Origin: JBCCTX01 sp964468435
GTDB lineage: Bacteria > Bacteroidota > Bacteroidia > J057
Assembly: GCA_964468435.1 (NCBI GenBank)
Contig: CAYXVE010000017.1
Coordinates: 1 to 64,000, forward strand
Length of the DNA: 64,000 nt
Direction of reading: 5' to 3'
In this document: positions 45,275 through 55,117 of the stretch, piece after piece
Numbering within the stretch: position 1 is the first letter of the stretch
Layout: every line of letters begins with the position of its first letter
Position numbers and translations under genes: made by a program
Notes under the pieces: generated by a model
Database searches by the model: none
Seen by the model: the letters and a program-made list of their open reading frames with translations, nothing else
Told to the model about the DNA's origin: nothing

Positions 45275-45847
45275 CTATCGCAACTTGCGAATAAAGCCAT
45301 ATAAGCCGTACTCTTCCCTGAAATAGGGTAGCACAGAATTGCGAAGATACGATTCTTCCTGAGATGTGTAAAGGCCCGAGAATATTTTAAATAATCCTTC
45401 CTCGTATACGATAAACATGCCGTGAGCAGGTATCGTGGAGATATCATTGTATTTGTTGAGATATGGTTTTTTAAAAGCTCCTACCTGTATCGTATGAGTA
45501 AGTCCTGTCCCTTCCCCGTTTAGGAGGGAGAAATCATCCTTGATCAACTGGGCTTCGGTATAGCCTTTTTTCCAGACTTTCTGAAGGACAAAGTCAGCGG
45601 TATTAGCTCCCAGATATGGACCGAGCATTACCCGTACCGGACTTTTTTCTTCCATAGGCCCCCGTTCCAGGGGATATAGTCTGACGAAGCCTAGATGATT
45701 GAGATCCGGGACAAAATTGAAGCTATCAGGTTCTTCAGTAATTGTAATCTGGATTCTGTATATTGTGTGATAATCTTTCTCCTGTGCCCATGTAATGACT
45801 GGTAAGTACAGTATGAACAGCCAGATGACATATGCAACATTACGCAT
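45275..45847 (-). CDS. Secreted protein with two SPOR-like repeats
   Basis: 190 aa from the ATG at 45845-45847, where a signal peptide starts (MRNVAYVIWLFILYLPVITW, cut near AQE). Two beta-alpha-beta units are seen: YRIQITITEEPDSF ... RVMLGPYLGANTADFVLQKV and HTIQVGAFKKPYLNKY ... FKIFSGLYTSQEESYLRNSV. The IQVGAFK and F/V-R/K-x-x-x-G-x-Y pattern resembles SPOR domains, which bind denuded peptidoglycan glycans. The match is by eye. It is probably co-transcribed with terC. Confidence 0.6.
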   Translation of the reverse strand: MRNVAYVIWLFILYLPVITWAQEKDYHTIYRIQITITEEPDSFNFVPDLNHLGFVRLYPLERGPMEEKSPVRVMLGPYLGANTADFVLQKVWKKGYTEAQLIKDDFSLLNGEGTGLTHTIQVGAFKKPYLNKYNDISTIPAHGMFIVYEEGLFKIFSGLYTSQEESYLRNSVLPYFREEYGLYGFIRKLR

Positions 45848-46199
45848 AATTTGTACGAATTTTACAAAACACACTTTTACAGGTTATAGTTCAGTGTAGG
45901 TACAAATACCATTGAGGGAATGCCCTTGATTATGCAAGATGATGATACAGACTTTATCGTATATTGTTCAACTGATTTGCAACAAAGAGATTGTATTTAT
46001 GTTGAACATACCAGTAACAACGCTATTTCAGCTAATCAAAAACATGCCAAACTAATATTTAACCTAGAAAAACAGCAATTATTATATTCTTTTTTGTTTT
46101 GGAAAATACAAAAAATAGCGCAGTAAAATAACAATTACAAGATCATTTACAATCCGGCTTTGACAACAATTTGCTTATTCCAATATAAGGGAATGACGA
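45848..46199. other. Intergenic stretch, no gene seen
   Basis: This 352-base AT-rich stretch lies between the SPOR-like gene start and the stop of the AAA ATPase gene, both on the minus strand. The 68-codon frame at 45920-46126 (+) shows no homology pattern, signal or composition supporting a real gene. I see no clear promoter or terminator. Confidence 0.45.
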
Positions 46200-47720
46200 T
46201 CAATTTTGATCCTCATAATATCCTCCCCATTCGTCATCATCCTCTTCTGGCATATTAAACATTCCGCTCAATAGATCTTTAAACTGTGTACCAGCCTCCA
46301 TGAGGTGTTTGCCCAGCATAGAGTATTCTGCTAATCCATGCAGAATGAGTTCCATGTAGAGGTACTGTTGCGCTTGTGTAGCCTTGGGATATTGTTTTTT
46401 TACCAGTTTTGCCAGCCCTGGCACTTTGTCCAGTTGCTTGCGGTACTCATCTTCGCGAATATCATTCATCAGATCCAGCATATTACTTTGGCTAAACCAC
46501 TGTATAATCTTTTTGTATGGATTTTCAGGATCATTGCGTTTGAGTCGTTCAGGGTTGGGGAAATATTCTACAAATATGGTCCTAAGCGCTTTACTGATAA
46601 GTTTTTGAGCTACAATGGCAGGTCCTTCCTGTTCACCTTCATATACGAGTTCTATCTTACCCGTTATGGCAGGAATGACTCCCATGATATCACCTATCCG
46701 GCAGAATGATGTTGATTCCTCATTGCGGATCATTCTTCGTTCGCAGGAACTTGTAAGGTTTTCAAACCCTGAGATAGTCAGACGGGCAGAGACTCCACTC
46801 TTTTCATCTACATACTCGCTGTGGCGAGCCTCAATAGCGATTTGCTCCAGCAATTTTGCGCACAGTTCATCTACGATGACCTTTTCCCGTTGCAACTCTG
46901 CAAGTCTTGCCTCCTGACGGGTAATTTGCATAGACAAATCCAGGGTTTTGGGGTAATGTGTCAAAATCTGGCTTTCTATACGATCTTTCAGAGGAGTAAC
47001 AATATTTCCACGGTTGGTATAATCCTCTGGGTTGGCGGTAAAAATAAATTGTATATCAAGGGGGAATCTCAAGGTAAAGCCTCTTATCTGAATATCACCT
47101 TCCTGAAGCATGTTGAATAGAGCGACCTGTATACGTGGCTGCAGGTCCGGTAATTCATTAATCGCAAATATTGATCTGTGTGAACGAGGTATCAATCCAA
47201 AGTGGATCACCCGTTCGTCTGAATAGGGAAGCTTCATAGAGGCTGCTTTGATAGGATCAACATCACCGATGAGATCAGCTACGGTAACGTCTGGAGTGGC
47301 TAGTTTTTCAGTATATCTTACAGATTTATGCACCCATTTGATAGGTGTTTCATCACCTTTTTCAGCAATGAGATCTCTCGCGTACCTCGACAGGGGTTGG
47401 AAGGGATCATCATTGATTTCCGAACCTTCTACTGCAGGAATATATTCATCCAGCAGTTCTGTCATCTGCCTGGCAATACGCGTTTTGGCCTGGCCACGCA
47501 ATCCAAGCAGGATAATGTTGTGGCGAGAAAGGATTGCTCTTTCCAGGTCAGGAATTACCGTTTCCTCATATCCTACGATTCCTTTGAAGATCGTTTCGCC
47601 ACTTTGTATCTTATGTATGAGATTTTTACGTAATTCGTCTTTTACAGATAGGGGATGGTAGCCGGATGCTTTCAGTTCGCCTAAAGTATGTATACGGGTC
47701 AGTTTACTGGTTTCAATCAT
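46200..47720 (-). CDS. MoxR/magnesium-chelatase-type AAA+ ATPase
   Basis: 506 aa. The AAA+ domain has Walker A GLRGQAKT (residues 73-80) and a Walker B region FAINELPDLQPRIQVALF, where the usual DE is NE; this NE form is typical of this bacterial BchI-related family. GFTLRFPLDIQFIFTANPEDYTNRG and PLKDRIESQILTHYP (sensor and arginine-finger regions) follow. A helical C-terminal part ends in an acidic tail (EEDDDEWGGYYED). Such ATPases usually work with a von Willebrand A-domain partner, which is not beside it here. Confidence 0.88.
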   Translation of the reverse strand: MIETSKLTRIHTLGELKASGYHPLSVKDELRKNLIHKIQSGETIFKGIVGYEETVIPDLERAILSRHNIILLGLRGQAKTRIARQMTELLDEYIPAVEGSEINDDPFQPLSRYARDLIAEKGDETPIKWVHKSVRYTEKLATPDVTVADLIGDVDPIKAASMKLPYSDERVIHFGLIPRSHRSIFAINELPDLQPRIQVALFNMLQEGDIQIRGFTLRFPLDIQFIFTANPEDYTNRGNIVTPLKDRIESQILTHYPKTLDLSMQITRQEARLAELQREKVIVDELCAKLLEQIAIEARHSEYVDEKSGVSARLTISGFENLTSSCERRMIRNEESTSFCRIGDIMGVIPAITGKIELVYEGEQEGPAIVAQKLISKALRTIFVEYFPNPERLKRNDPENPYKKIIQWFSQSNMLDLMNDIREDEYRKQLDKVPGLAKLVKKQYPKATQAQQYLYMELILHGLAEYSMLGKHLMEAGTQFKDLLSGMFNMPEEDDDEWGGYYEDQN

Positions 47721-47807
47721 CAGAAAGTTTATTTTATTTACAAGTTAGTTTCCAAAAGTTAAACCCCAAAATAGGTATTTAGTTGTCAACTGCTTTTCTC
47801 TTTTGCA

Positions 47808-48842
47808 ATGCGGGTTGTATCTTACAAGGCTATGACTTACTATAGTACAGGCAACTACTTGAATCACCCTATGCAAAAATGGATTTATACGCAATATTTA
47901 GATAGTTTGTTTGACCCTGATATGATATTCAGTGAATTAGCAGAATCATTGTGGCGTTATCAATGGGAAAATAATCCAGTTATCCAAAGATATATGGGGC
48001 ATTTGGGTAAGAGGAGAATGAACTATTTACCTATTTCATTTTTCAAGGCATTTGATTTTAAAACAGGTGAAGATTGGCTGGCTGAGGCTATATTTGAGAG
48101 CAGTGGTACTACTGGTCAGATTCCGTCGCGTCATTTTGTAAGGGAATTGAAGCTTTATGAGCGGATAGTTTTGGAAGGCTTTTTTCATTTTTTCCCTAGC
48201 GGACAATATCGCATCCTGGCATTATTGCCTTCATACCTGGAGCGGGAAAATTCTTCGCTGGTATATATGACTAAGACATGGATGGACCATTTCGGGCTAC
48301 CAGGGAGTGGTTTTTATTTGTACAATTTTGATGCCTTGCAGCAGGCTGTATATGAAGCGATGGATGCTGGAGAGCAAATTCTATTGATAGGTGTAAGCTT
48401 TGCATTGCTGGATTTCGCTACTCAATATCCACTCAGATTATCCCCAAATTCGATTGTTATAGAAACGGGTGGAATGAAAGGGCGTAGAGAGGAATTGACA
48501 CGGGAGAAGCTTCATGCATTACTGTGTGAAGGATTGGGGATAGACCATATATATTCTGAGTATGGTATGACAGAATTGATGAGTCAGGCTTATGCGCTTA
48601 AGGGCGGAAGATTTCAAACACCTCCCTGGATGAATGTAGAGATCACAGATATTCATCTACCCTTTCTTCGCTTGCCTTTTGGTCATACAGGCAGAATTCA
48701 GATCGTAGATTTGGGAAATATACATAGCTGTGCATTTATTTCAACAGACGATCTAGGAAGAAAGCACGAAGATGGTAGTTTTGAGGTACTAGGTAGAATA
48801 GACCAGTCTGAATTGAGGGGTTGCAGTTTGATGTATGAATAG
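47808..48842 (+). CDS. LuxE-like acyl-adenylating protein
   Basis: 344 aa. It shows the ANL/LuxE pattern: EAIFESSGTTGQIPSRHFV (adenylate P-loop, ~98-116), LLPSYLERENSSLVYM, a SIVIETGGMKGRREEL segment and the core YSEYGMTELMSQAY. LuxE proteins activate fatty acids as acyl-adenylates; stand-alone homologues occur in Bacteroidota as putative acyltransferases. No luciferase or reductase genes are present. The start at 47808 may be replaced by ATG 24 bases downstream. It lies between the MoxR-type ATPase gene (divergent) and copA. Confidence 0.82.
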   Translation: MRVVSYKAMTYYSTGNYLNHPMQKWIYTQYLDSLFDPDMIFSELAESLWRYQWENNPVIQRYMGHLGKRRMNYLPISFFKAFDFKTGEDWLAEAIFESSGTTGQIPSRHFVRELKLYERIVLEGFFHFFPSGQYRILALLPSYLERENSSLVYMTKTWMDHFGLPGSGFYLYNFDALQQAVYEAMDAGEQILLIGVSFALLDFATQYPLRLSPNSIVIETGGMKGRREELTREKLHALLCEGLGIDHIYSEYGMTELMSQAYALKGGRFQTPPWMNVEITDIHLPFLRLPFGHTGRIQIVDLGNIHSCAFISTDDLGRKHEDGSFEVLGRIDQSELRGCSLMYE

Positions 48843-48895
48843 AAATCTGGTTATTTTCGTATATACCAAATACCTAATAGCATAAAGAAAAATCA

Positions 48896-51019
48896 ATGAG
48901 TGAAATAAATGTAGCGGAAGAAAAATATGTTGACCTAAGGGTAAAGGGCATGACTTGCTCAAACTGTGCGCTGAGTATTGAACGCTATCTAGAGCGTGAA
49001 GGACTGGGAAGTGTAAACGTAGATTTTGCCAGTGAAGAAGTGTCGTTTGAGCTTTCTCAGAATGGTGAATTATCCGATATTATCCAGGGGATCAATAATC
49101 TGGGTTATAAAGTAGTGGGCAAAGCAGGTGATACAGAACACAAAGGGTGGTCTAGGGTAGAAATACTATTTGCTGTCTCCCTGATATTCACGCTACCTTT
49201 GCTTTTACATATGTTTTGGAAATGGCCTTTACTGCATAATCCATATTTTCAGTTGGTTATGACGATACCGGTTTTTGTGATCGGGGTATTTCATTTTGGT
49301 GTAAGTGCTTTCAAATCCCTAAGATCAGGGGTTCCCAACATGGATGTTCTTATTATACTCGGAGCTACTGCAGCCTTTGGATATAGTTTTTATGGTACGA
49401 TTGTTCAGGCAGGTCAGGATTTTCTCTTTTATGAGACTGCTGCCAGTATTATTACGATTGTTCTTTTGGGTAATGTAATGGAGCATCGTGCAGTACAAAA
49501 AACCACTACTGCTATCAAGTCTCTGAAAAAACTTCAACCTTCACGTGCCAGAAAGGTGATATATGAGCAAGGTGAAGAAAGGATTGTCGAAGTGGAACTA
49601 AAACATGTAGAGACAGGAGATACCATTCAGATTCACACCGGTGATAAAGTCCCGGTAGACGGGACGATCAGCGAGGGATATGCTGAGATTGATGAGTCGA
49701 TGTTGACGGGGGAAAGTCTTCCTGTGCGTAAGTCAGTTATGGATAAGGTGATGGGGGGTACTTACCTCATACAAGGAAACCTGCGTATCAAAACCAGTCA
49801 TGTAGGGAAGGGGACTACTCTTTCGCAGATTATCGATTTGGTGAAAAAAGCTCAGGCGGATAAACCAGATCTACAGCGATTGGCAGATAAGATCAGTGCT
49901 ATATTTGTTCCGGTAGTAGTAGGTATTGCTTTATTGACATTTACCTTATCGTTTTTTGTATTTGAGCTGACACTTCAGTCAAGTATCATACACAGTGTTG
50001 CAGTTCTGGTCATATCCTGTCCCTGTGCAATGGGATTGGCCACGCCTACTGCAGTAGTTGTAGGTATCGGCAGAGCCTCACGCAATGGTATCCTGATCAA
50101 GGGAGGTAAAACCCTGGAAGAGTTATCTTCTATCAAACGCATTGTTTTTGATAAGACAGGGACACTTACCACGGGTAGCTTCAATGTAAAATCGCTGAAT
50201 TGTCTAGAAGAAGATAGCGCATTTGTCAAACGTCTAGTATACAGCCTAAGCCGTTTTTCCAATCATCCCGTTTCCCGGTCCCTTAATCAGGCATATCAGG
50301 ATGTTCCTGTCCTGGAATTGACCGAGATCGAGGAATTGAGCGGGAGGGGAATGGAAGCAAAGGATGCCAAAGGCAATCTGTATCGGATGGGATCTTATCA
50401 GCTCGCCTCAGACCTTACAGAGGATGATACTCATCAGACCTATATCATCCGGAATGACCAACTCCTCGCAACTATTGACCTTGCAGACGATATTAAGGAC
50501 GGAGCAAAAGAAGTTGTATCCTTTCTCAAGGAGCAGGGTATTACGACTACCCTACTGAGTGGCGACAGACAAGATAAATGTGATGAAATTGCCCGGGTAT
50601 TGGGAATTGATGAGGTATATGCCGAGCAGATGCCTGACCAGAAGCTTGCTTTGATCGAAAGCTTTGACAATCAAGAACCTACAGCCATGGTGGGGGATGG
50701 GATCAATGATGCCCCTGCACTTACCAAGGCCACGGTGGGCATCTCGCTGAGTCAGGCAACGGATGTAGCAATACAATCTGCTCAGATAATCCTGCTAAAT
50801 GGTAATCTGTTGGCTATCCCTCAGCTTTATCGCATCGGGAAGCATACCCTATTGACCATTAAGCAGAATTTATTCTGGGCATTCATTTACAACGCTATTG
50901 CCATACCCATTGCTGCTGTAGGACTTTTGAGTCCGATCATAGGTGCTTTTGCCATGGCAATGTCAGATGTAGTCGTAATTGGCAACTCCTTGCGACTCAG
51001 ATTAAAATCATTGAAGTGA
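48896..51019 (+). CDS. copA: Copper-translocating P-type ATPase
   Basis: 707 aa. An N-terminal heavy-metal-associated domain has GMTCSNC. The transmembrane metal site is CPC in ISCPCAMGLATPTA. The actuator TGES motif (LTGES), the phosphorylated Asp in DKTGTL, the HP motif (NHPVSRS) and the GDGIND hinge (MVGDGINDAPAL) are all present. The CPC plus HMA pattern indicates Cu+ export (P1B-1 type). It ends 2 bases before the convergent outer-membrane protein gene. Confidence 0.95.
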   Translation: MSEINVAEEKYVDLRVKGMTCSNCALSIERYLEREGLGSVNVDFASEEVSFELSQNGELSDIIQGINNLGYKVVGKAGDTEHKGWSRVEILFAVSLIFTLPLLLHMFWKWPLLHNPYFQLVMTIPVFVIGVFHFGVSAFKSLRSGVPNMDVLIILGATAAFGYSFYGTIVQAGQDFLFYETAASIITIVLLGNVMEHRAVQKTTTAIKSLKKLQPSRARKVIYEQGEERIVEVELKHVETGDTIQIHTGDKVPVDGTISEGYAEIDESMLTGESLPVRKSVMDKVMGGTYLIQGNLRIKTSHVGKGTTLSQIIDLVKKAQADKPDLQRLADKISAIFVPVVVGIALLTFTLSFFVFELTLQSSIIHSVAVLVISCPCAMGLATPTAVVVGIGRASRNGILIKGGKTLEELSSIKRIVFDKTGTLTTGSFNVKSLNCLEEDSAFVKRLVYSLSRFSNHPVSRSLNQAYQDVPVLELTEIEELSGRGMEAKDAKGNLYRMGSYQLASDLTEDDTHQTYIIRNDQLLATIDLADDIKDGAKEVVSFLKEQGITTTLLSGDRQDKCDEIARVLGIDEVYAEQMPDQKLALIESFDNQEPTAMVGDGINDAPALTKATVGISLSQATDVAIQSAQIILLNGNLLAIPQLYRIGKHTLLTIKQNLFWAFIYNAIAIPIAAVGLLSPIIGAFAMAMSDVVVIGNSLRLRLKSLK

Positions 51020-51021
51020 TG

Positions 51022-51693
51022 TTATTGGCAGACACAGCGTTTTTTTAGTTTCATTAAGTGTAATGAGATATAACCACGTATAGCAAAACCGGTTTCATTT
51101 TCTGGTAAAAGGTAATAAATATCTTCCGGACTCTCATCGTGGCGTGTGTCTGCATAATATATGTTGGCTTCTAGGGTTGTGGAAATATGCTTGGAGAAAA
51201 AATATCTTATTCCAGCCATGCCCCCTATTCCCAGATTGTGGTAGTTATATTCGCCTGAAAATGAATCATTATTCTTTAATATTCCTTCATCGGTAATATT
51301 CCCACCACTGTAAATACCTTCCAGACCCGCAAAAAACAACCATGGACCTGTGGGCAGATTAGCTTCATAACCCAGGCGGATATCCCAGTCCTGTTTTTGA
51401 GCACGGTAACTATCAAAGCGATCTATACCATCTAGTATATCAAAATCAGCACTTCTACGCGAAGCACTCAAACGGATGACATTATTGAGATCCCAGTGAT
51501 ATTTATACTGGATTCCATTGACAGCATTTGATCCGAATGGAGTGTCCTGATAATAGTCAGCGAGAGATGGGATGGAATGGAGACTTCCATATTGTACACC
51601 GATTTCGTGTGTTTGAGGGTAAAAGGAAGGTCGTTGAGCCCACATTAAAAGCGATTGGATACACAAAAGGGTTAAAATTATGGTCTTTTTCAT
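51022..51693 (-). CDS. Outer-membrane beta-barrel protein
   Basis: 223 aa from the ATG at 51691-51693, where the signal peptide MKKTIILTLLCIQSLLMWA begins (cut near AQ). The rest shows alternating aromatic/hydrophobic beta-strands: HEIGVQYGSL, NGIQYKYHWD, WDIRLGYEANL, WLFFAGLEGIYSG, IGGMAGIRYFFSKHISTTLEANIYY, consistent with an eight-strand OmpA/OmpW-like barrel. A short basic C-terminus (KLKKRCVCQ) is unusual for a barrel end. It lies downstream of lon on the same strand. Confidence 0.78.
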   Translation of the reverse strand: MKKTIILTLLCIQSLLMWAQRPSFYPQTHEIGVQYGSLHSIPSLADYYQDTPFGSNAVNGIQYKYHWDLNNVIRLSASRRSADFDILDGIDRFDSYRAQKQDWDIRLGYEANLPTGPWLFFAGLEGIYSGGNITDEGILKNNDSFSGEYNYHNLGIGGMAGIRYFFSKHISTTLEANIYYADTRHDESPEDIYYLLPENETGFAIRGYISLHLMKLKKRCVCQ

Positions 51694-51759
51694 ACTGTTA
51701 GCAAGTTGAAACATCCTTTCTGGGACTAAGTGGCAATAATTGTGCCTGTAGGCATTTCA

Positions 51760-54237
51760 TTATTTCAAAGCTTTCTGGGCGGCAGAAGAATTACTTTCTT
51801 TCCCATTTTGAGGTATCATATCTACAGGATTGGCGATTTTTATCTTTTCCAGAGCGAAGTTCAGCACTTCATCCATACGGGATACATATTGGATCTGAAC
51901 TTTGTTGATATAGTCTTCTTTGATTTCACTTACATCTTTTTCATTTTCTTTACATAAAATGAGTTCTTTGATACCTGCCCGTATAGCAGCGAGGACCTTC
52001 TCTTTGATACCTCCTACTGGGAGCACCTTACCTCTCAGAGTAATCTCGCCAGTCATAGCGAGAGAGGGTTTTACCAATCGCTGAGTGAATAATGATACGA
52101 GCGAAGTAAATATAGTGATACCTGCTGACGGGCCATCTTTAGGGATAGCTCCAGCAGGTAAGTGAAGGTGAACGTCCCAATATTTAAATGCTTCGTAGGG
52201 AATACCAAATTGTTCGCAGTGTGATTGTAAATAAGTAAATGCGAGGGTTGCAGATTCCTTAATCACTTCACCCAGACGGCCCGTCATACTGAGTTTACCA
52301 TTACCACGCGTAAGGGTTGATTCTACAAAGAGAATTTCACCACCTACTGCAGTCCATGACAAGCCAATGACTACACCGGGTTCATCAATGCGCTGGTAGA
52401 GTTCGTTTTCATATTTTTTAACACCAAGAAATTTATTGAGGTTGGATTTATTAACTCTGACGGATTCCTTCTCATCGAGAACGATTTGTTTGGCTGCTCC
52501 TCTAAAGACAGATGCCAGTTGTTGATTGAGTCTACGTACGCCTGCTTCACGAGTGTAGTGCTCAATGATATGTTGGAGAGCTTTGGGGCTAAGATGCACC
52601 TGATTGGCTTTTAGGCCATGATCTTTTCTGAGCTTAGGTATAAGGTGGCGCCGGGCAATCTCCAGTTTTTCCTCCTGCGAATAACTATTGATCTGGATAA
52701 TTTCCATCCGGTCAATCAAAGCAGGATGGATAGTACTCAATGTATTGGCAGTGGCAATGAACATAATTCTGGAAAGATCGTATTCGACTTCCAGAAAGTT
52801 ATCTCTGAAATGATCGTTTTGTTCTGGATCCAGTACTTCCAGAAGTGCTGATGCTGGGTTTCCCCTGAAATCATTGCCTACTTTATCAATTTCATCCAGC
52901 ATAAATACCGGATTACTGGTATCTGCTTTTTTGAGACCCTGAATGATACGTCCTGGCAGTGCGCCGATATAAGTTCTTCTGTGGCCGCGTATCTCAGCTT
53001 CATCTCTCACACCACCAAGTGATATGTGTACAAATTCCTTGTTCAGGGATCTGGCAATGGATTTACCTAGAGAGGTTTTTCCCACACCAGGAGGTCCATA
53101 AAAACAGAGAATAGGAGCTTTTTTATCGGATTTCAGTTTGAGAACAGCTAGATATTCCAGAATTCGTTGTTTTACTTTTTCAAGACCATAGTGATCCTCA
53201 TCCAGTATTTTCTGAACCTTTTTGAAATCGTAGTGATCTTCAGTATAATTTTGCCAGGGTAATTCGAGAAGCCACTCTACATAATTCATTACAATGGCAT
53301 AATCTGGCATAGCAGGGTTTAGACGTGAGAGTCTCACCAGTTCTTTGCCAAATACCCTGTCTACTTCTTCCAGCCAGTTTTTGGCTTCAGCTTTGGCGCG
53401 AAGCTCCTGTATTTCCGATTCGTAGGTGTCTTCTCCTAATTCATCCTGAATAGCACGTATTTGTTGTCTGAGTATGTACTCGCGTTGTTGCTTATCCAGA
53501 TCACTTTTGACTTTGGTTTGTATTTCTTCGCTGAGCTCGAGAACCTGCAATTCACTGTGAAGGTGCTGTAACACCAGCTCACATTTATTTAATAATTCAT
53601 CCAGTTCAAGAATCTCTTGTTTGTCATCTACATCTAGGTTTAGGTTGGCAGCAATAAAATTTGCCAGAAAACTCAGACTCTCTATATTTTCAAGCGCAAT
53701 CTTGGCTTCACTGGGTATATTAGGTGCCAGATCGATGATTTTTGAAGCTTCCTCATTGAGACTATACATGATCGCTTTTGCTTGGTCCTGAGGAGGGTAG
53801 AGTTCTTCCAGTTTATGTATTTTGGCGATGAAGTAAGGTTCTTCTGATAAAAACTCATCAATTTGAAAACGGCTTCTGCCCTGTATGACGATAGTGATAC
53901 TCCCATCGGGCATTTTGATCAGTTTGAGGATACGCGCTATAGTCCCAGTGGAGAATAAATCTATGGTACCCGGGTTTTCTAAATCAAAATTTTTTTGAGC
54001 GACTACACCAATCTGTTTGGTTTCTTGTTGATAAGCATCTTTTACCAACCGAATAGATTTATCTCTCCCTACGGTGATAGGAATAACGACTCCAGGAAAA
54101 AGCACAGTATTTTTTAAGGCGAGAATACCTATTTGTTCTGGTAAGGCCTCATCAGCCATTTCCTGTTCTTCGATCTGTGTACCGATAGGTAGCTCCGCCT
54201 CAAAAAGTGTATCATTATCTAATTGCAAAAATGTCAT
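51760..54237 (-). CDS. lon: Lon ATP-dependent protease
   Basis: 825 aa from the ATG at 54235-54237; the open frame runs 54 codons further upstream but that extension reads into the preceding LytTR gene and is not Lon-like. Domains: N-terminal Lon substrate-binding (ILALKNTVLFPGVVIPITV, ~38-55), a coiled-coil region, the AAA+ domain with Walker A GPPGVGKT (381-388) and FMLDEIDKVG, and a C-terminal S16 protease with catalytic Ser in KDGPSAGIT and Lys in VGGIKEKV. It degrades misfolded and regulatory proteins. A TAAATTTG box lies 35 bases upstream. Confidence 0.97.
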   Translation of the reverse strand: MTFLQLDNDTLFEAELPIGTQIEEQEMADEALPEQIGILALKNTVLFPGVVIPITVGRDKSIRLVKDAYQQETKQIGVVAQKNFDLENPGTIDLFSTGTIARILKLIKMPDGSITIVIQGRSRFQIDEFLSEEPYFIAKIHKLEELYPPQDQAKAIMYSLNEEASKIIDLAPNIPSEAKIALENIESLSFLANFIAANLNLDVDDKQEILELDELLNKCELVLQHLHSELQVLELSEEIQTKVKSDLDKQQREYILRQQIRAIQDELGEDTYESEIQELRAKAEAKNWLEEVDRVFGKELVRLSRLNPAMPDYAIVMNYVEWLLELPWQNYTEDHYDFKKVQKILDEDHYGLEKVKQRILEYLAVLKLKSDKKAPILCFYGPPGVGKTSLGKSIARSLNKEFVHISLGGVRDEAEIRGHRRTYIGALPGRIIQGLKKADTSNPVFMLDEIDKVGNDFRGNPASALLEVLDPEQNDHFRDNFLEVEYDLSRIMFIATANTLSTIHPALIDRMEIIQINSYSQEEKLEIARRHLIPKLRKDHGLKANQVHLSPKALQHIIEHYTREAGVRRLNQQLASVFRGAAKQIVLDEKESVRVNKSNLNKFLGVKKYENELYQRIDEPGVVIGLSWTAVGGEILFVESTLTRGNGKLSMTGRLGEVIKESATLAFTYLQSHCEQFGIPYEAFKYWDVHLHLPAGAIPKDGPSAGITIFTSLVSLFTQRLVKPSLAMTGEITLRGKVLPVGGIKEKVLAAIRAGIKELILCKENEKDVSEIKEDYINKVQIQYVSRMDEVLNFALEKIKIANPVDMIPQNGKESNSSAAQKALK

Positions 54238-54272
54238 ATAGTTGTCCCAACAATCCTTTTGATGTAATACGT

Positions 54273-54280
54273 CAAATTTA
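54273..54280 (-). promoter_or_regulatory. Candidate -7 box for lon
   Basis: The minus strand reads TAAATTTG, a TAnnTTTG match, 35 bases upstream of the lon ATG. TTTG copies exist upstream at spacings of 10 and 25 bases, neither ideal. No heat-shock element was recognised. Confidence 0.4.
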
Positions 54281-54358
54281 AGATAAAAACCAAATAGATC
54301 TAATGCAAAGCACATGCCCAAAGGAGAAATTCTAAAAGAAATAGAAAAATTGTCAGTA

Positions 54359-55117
54359 TTAACGATTGAGCCAATCTTTGAAGGGTCTCGATTTATCAAT
54401 ACTGACGATCACCTCTATATCGGCTGGTGGATTCAGGTCAATTTTGATCCGGCTTTTAGAATAGGGGTACATGTGCTGGATTGCGTCAAAGCTTATAATA
54501 AACTGCCGATTGATTCTAAAAAAATAATCTGAACTGAGTAATTCTTCCAATTTTCCAAGTGTATAGTCTACAATATATCTTCGATTGTCATGTGTAATTA
54601 AAAATACATACTTTTTTTGTCCAAAAAAGTATGCCACATCTTGTATTTTAATGGATTTAATTTTGTCTCCTGAAGTAACGATAAAACGCTGTTGGTACCG
54701 GTCTTTGCGGCCTTGTTCCATCATGAATAGGAATGTCTGATAATCGACTTTGGGAGTTTTTAGCAGTGATTTGTGGTATTTTTCTAGACTTTGGGAGAGT
54801 TCTTCTTCGTCTATAGGTTTCAGCAGATAGTCAATGCTATTGTGTTTGAATGCTCTGATCGCATACTGATCATAGGCTGTGGCAAAGATAATGGGAACGT
54901 GTACTTCAACCTGGTCGAAGATATCGAAGGAGTTACCATCTGCCAAATGTATATCCATGAATATCAGATCAGCTTTGTAATCTGATAGCCAGTTTACAGC
55001 ATCTCCTACGCTGTCAACAACATCTAAAATTCGGGTATTAGGTTCAATTTTGAACAGCAGCCGCTCCAGTCTACGTGCTGCCAAAGGTTCGTCTTCGATG
55101 ATTAGTACCTGGAGCAT
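54359..55117 (-). CDS. LytTR family response regulator, orphan
   Basis: 252 aa. Receiver domain: acidic pocket E8-D9, phospho-acceptor Asp55 in FMDIHL, the T in FATAYDQYAIRAF and the Lys in LLKPID. A LytTR DNA-binding domain follows (~145-250): IKIQDVAYFFGQKKYVFLIT, then YFFRINRQFIISF. No histidine kinase is next to it. Its ATG shares one base with the nuoD stop codon, so nuoD and the regulator are translationally coupled. Its target genes are unknown. Confidence 0.93.
   Translation of the reverse strand: MLQVLIIEDEPLAARRLERLLFKIEPNTRILDVVDSVGDAVNWLSDYKADLIFMDIHLADGNSFDIFDQVEVHVPIIFATAYDQYAIRAFKHNSIDYLLKPIDEEELSQSLEKYHKSLLKTPKVDYQTFLFMMEQGRKDRYQQRFIVTSGDKIKSIKIQDVAYFFGQKKYVFLITHDNRRYIVDYTLGKLEELLSSDYFFRINRQFIISFDAIQHMYPYSKSRIKIDLNPPADIEVIVSIDKSRPFKDWLNR

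Noticed and set aside
45920..46126. 68-codon + strand frame in the intergenic stretch
   Set aside because: No homology pattern, no promoter box and ordinary AT-rich composition.
46200..47720. Walker B Asn (NE instead of DE) as an inactive ATPase
   Set aside because: The NE form is the norm in this BchI-related bacterial family, so it is not evidence of inactivity.
54238..54399. Upstream extension of the lon frame
   Set aside because: It overlaps the end of the LytTR gene and carries no Lon-like sequence; the ATG at 54235-54237 gives a normal Lon start.
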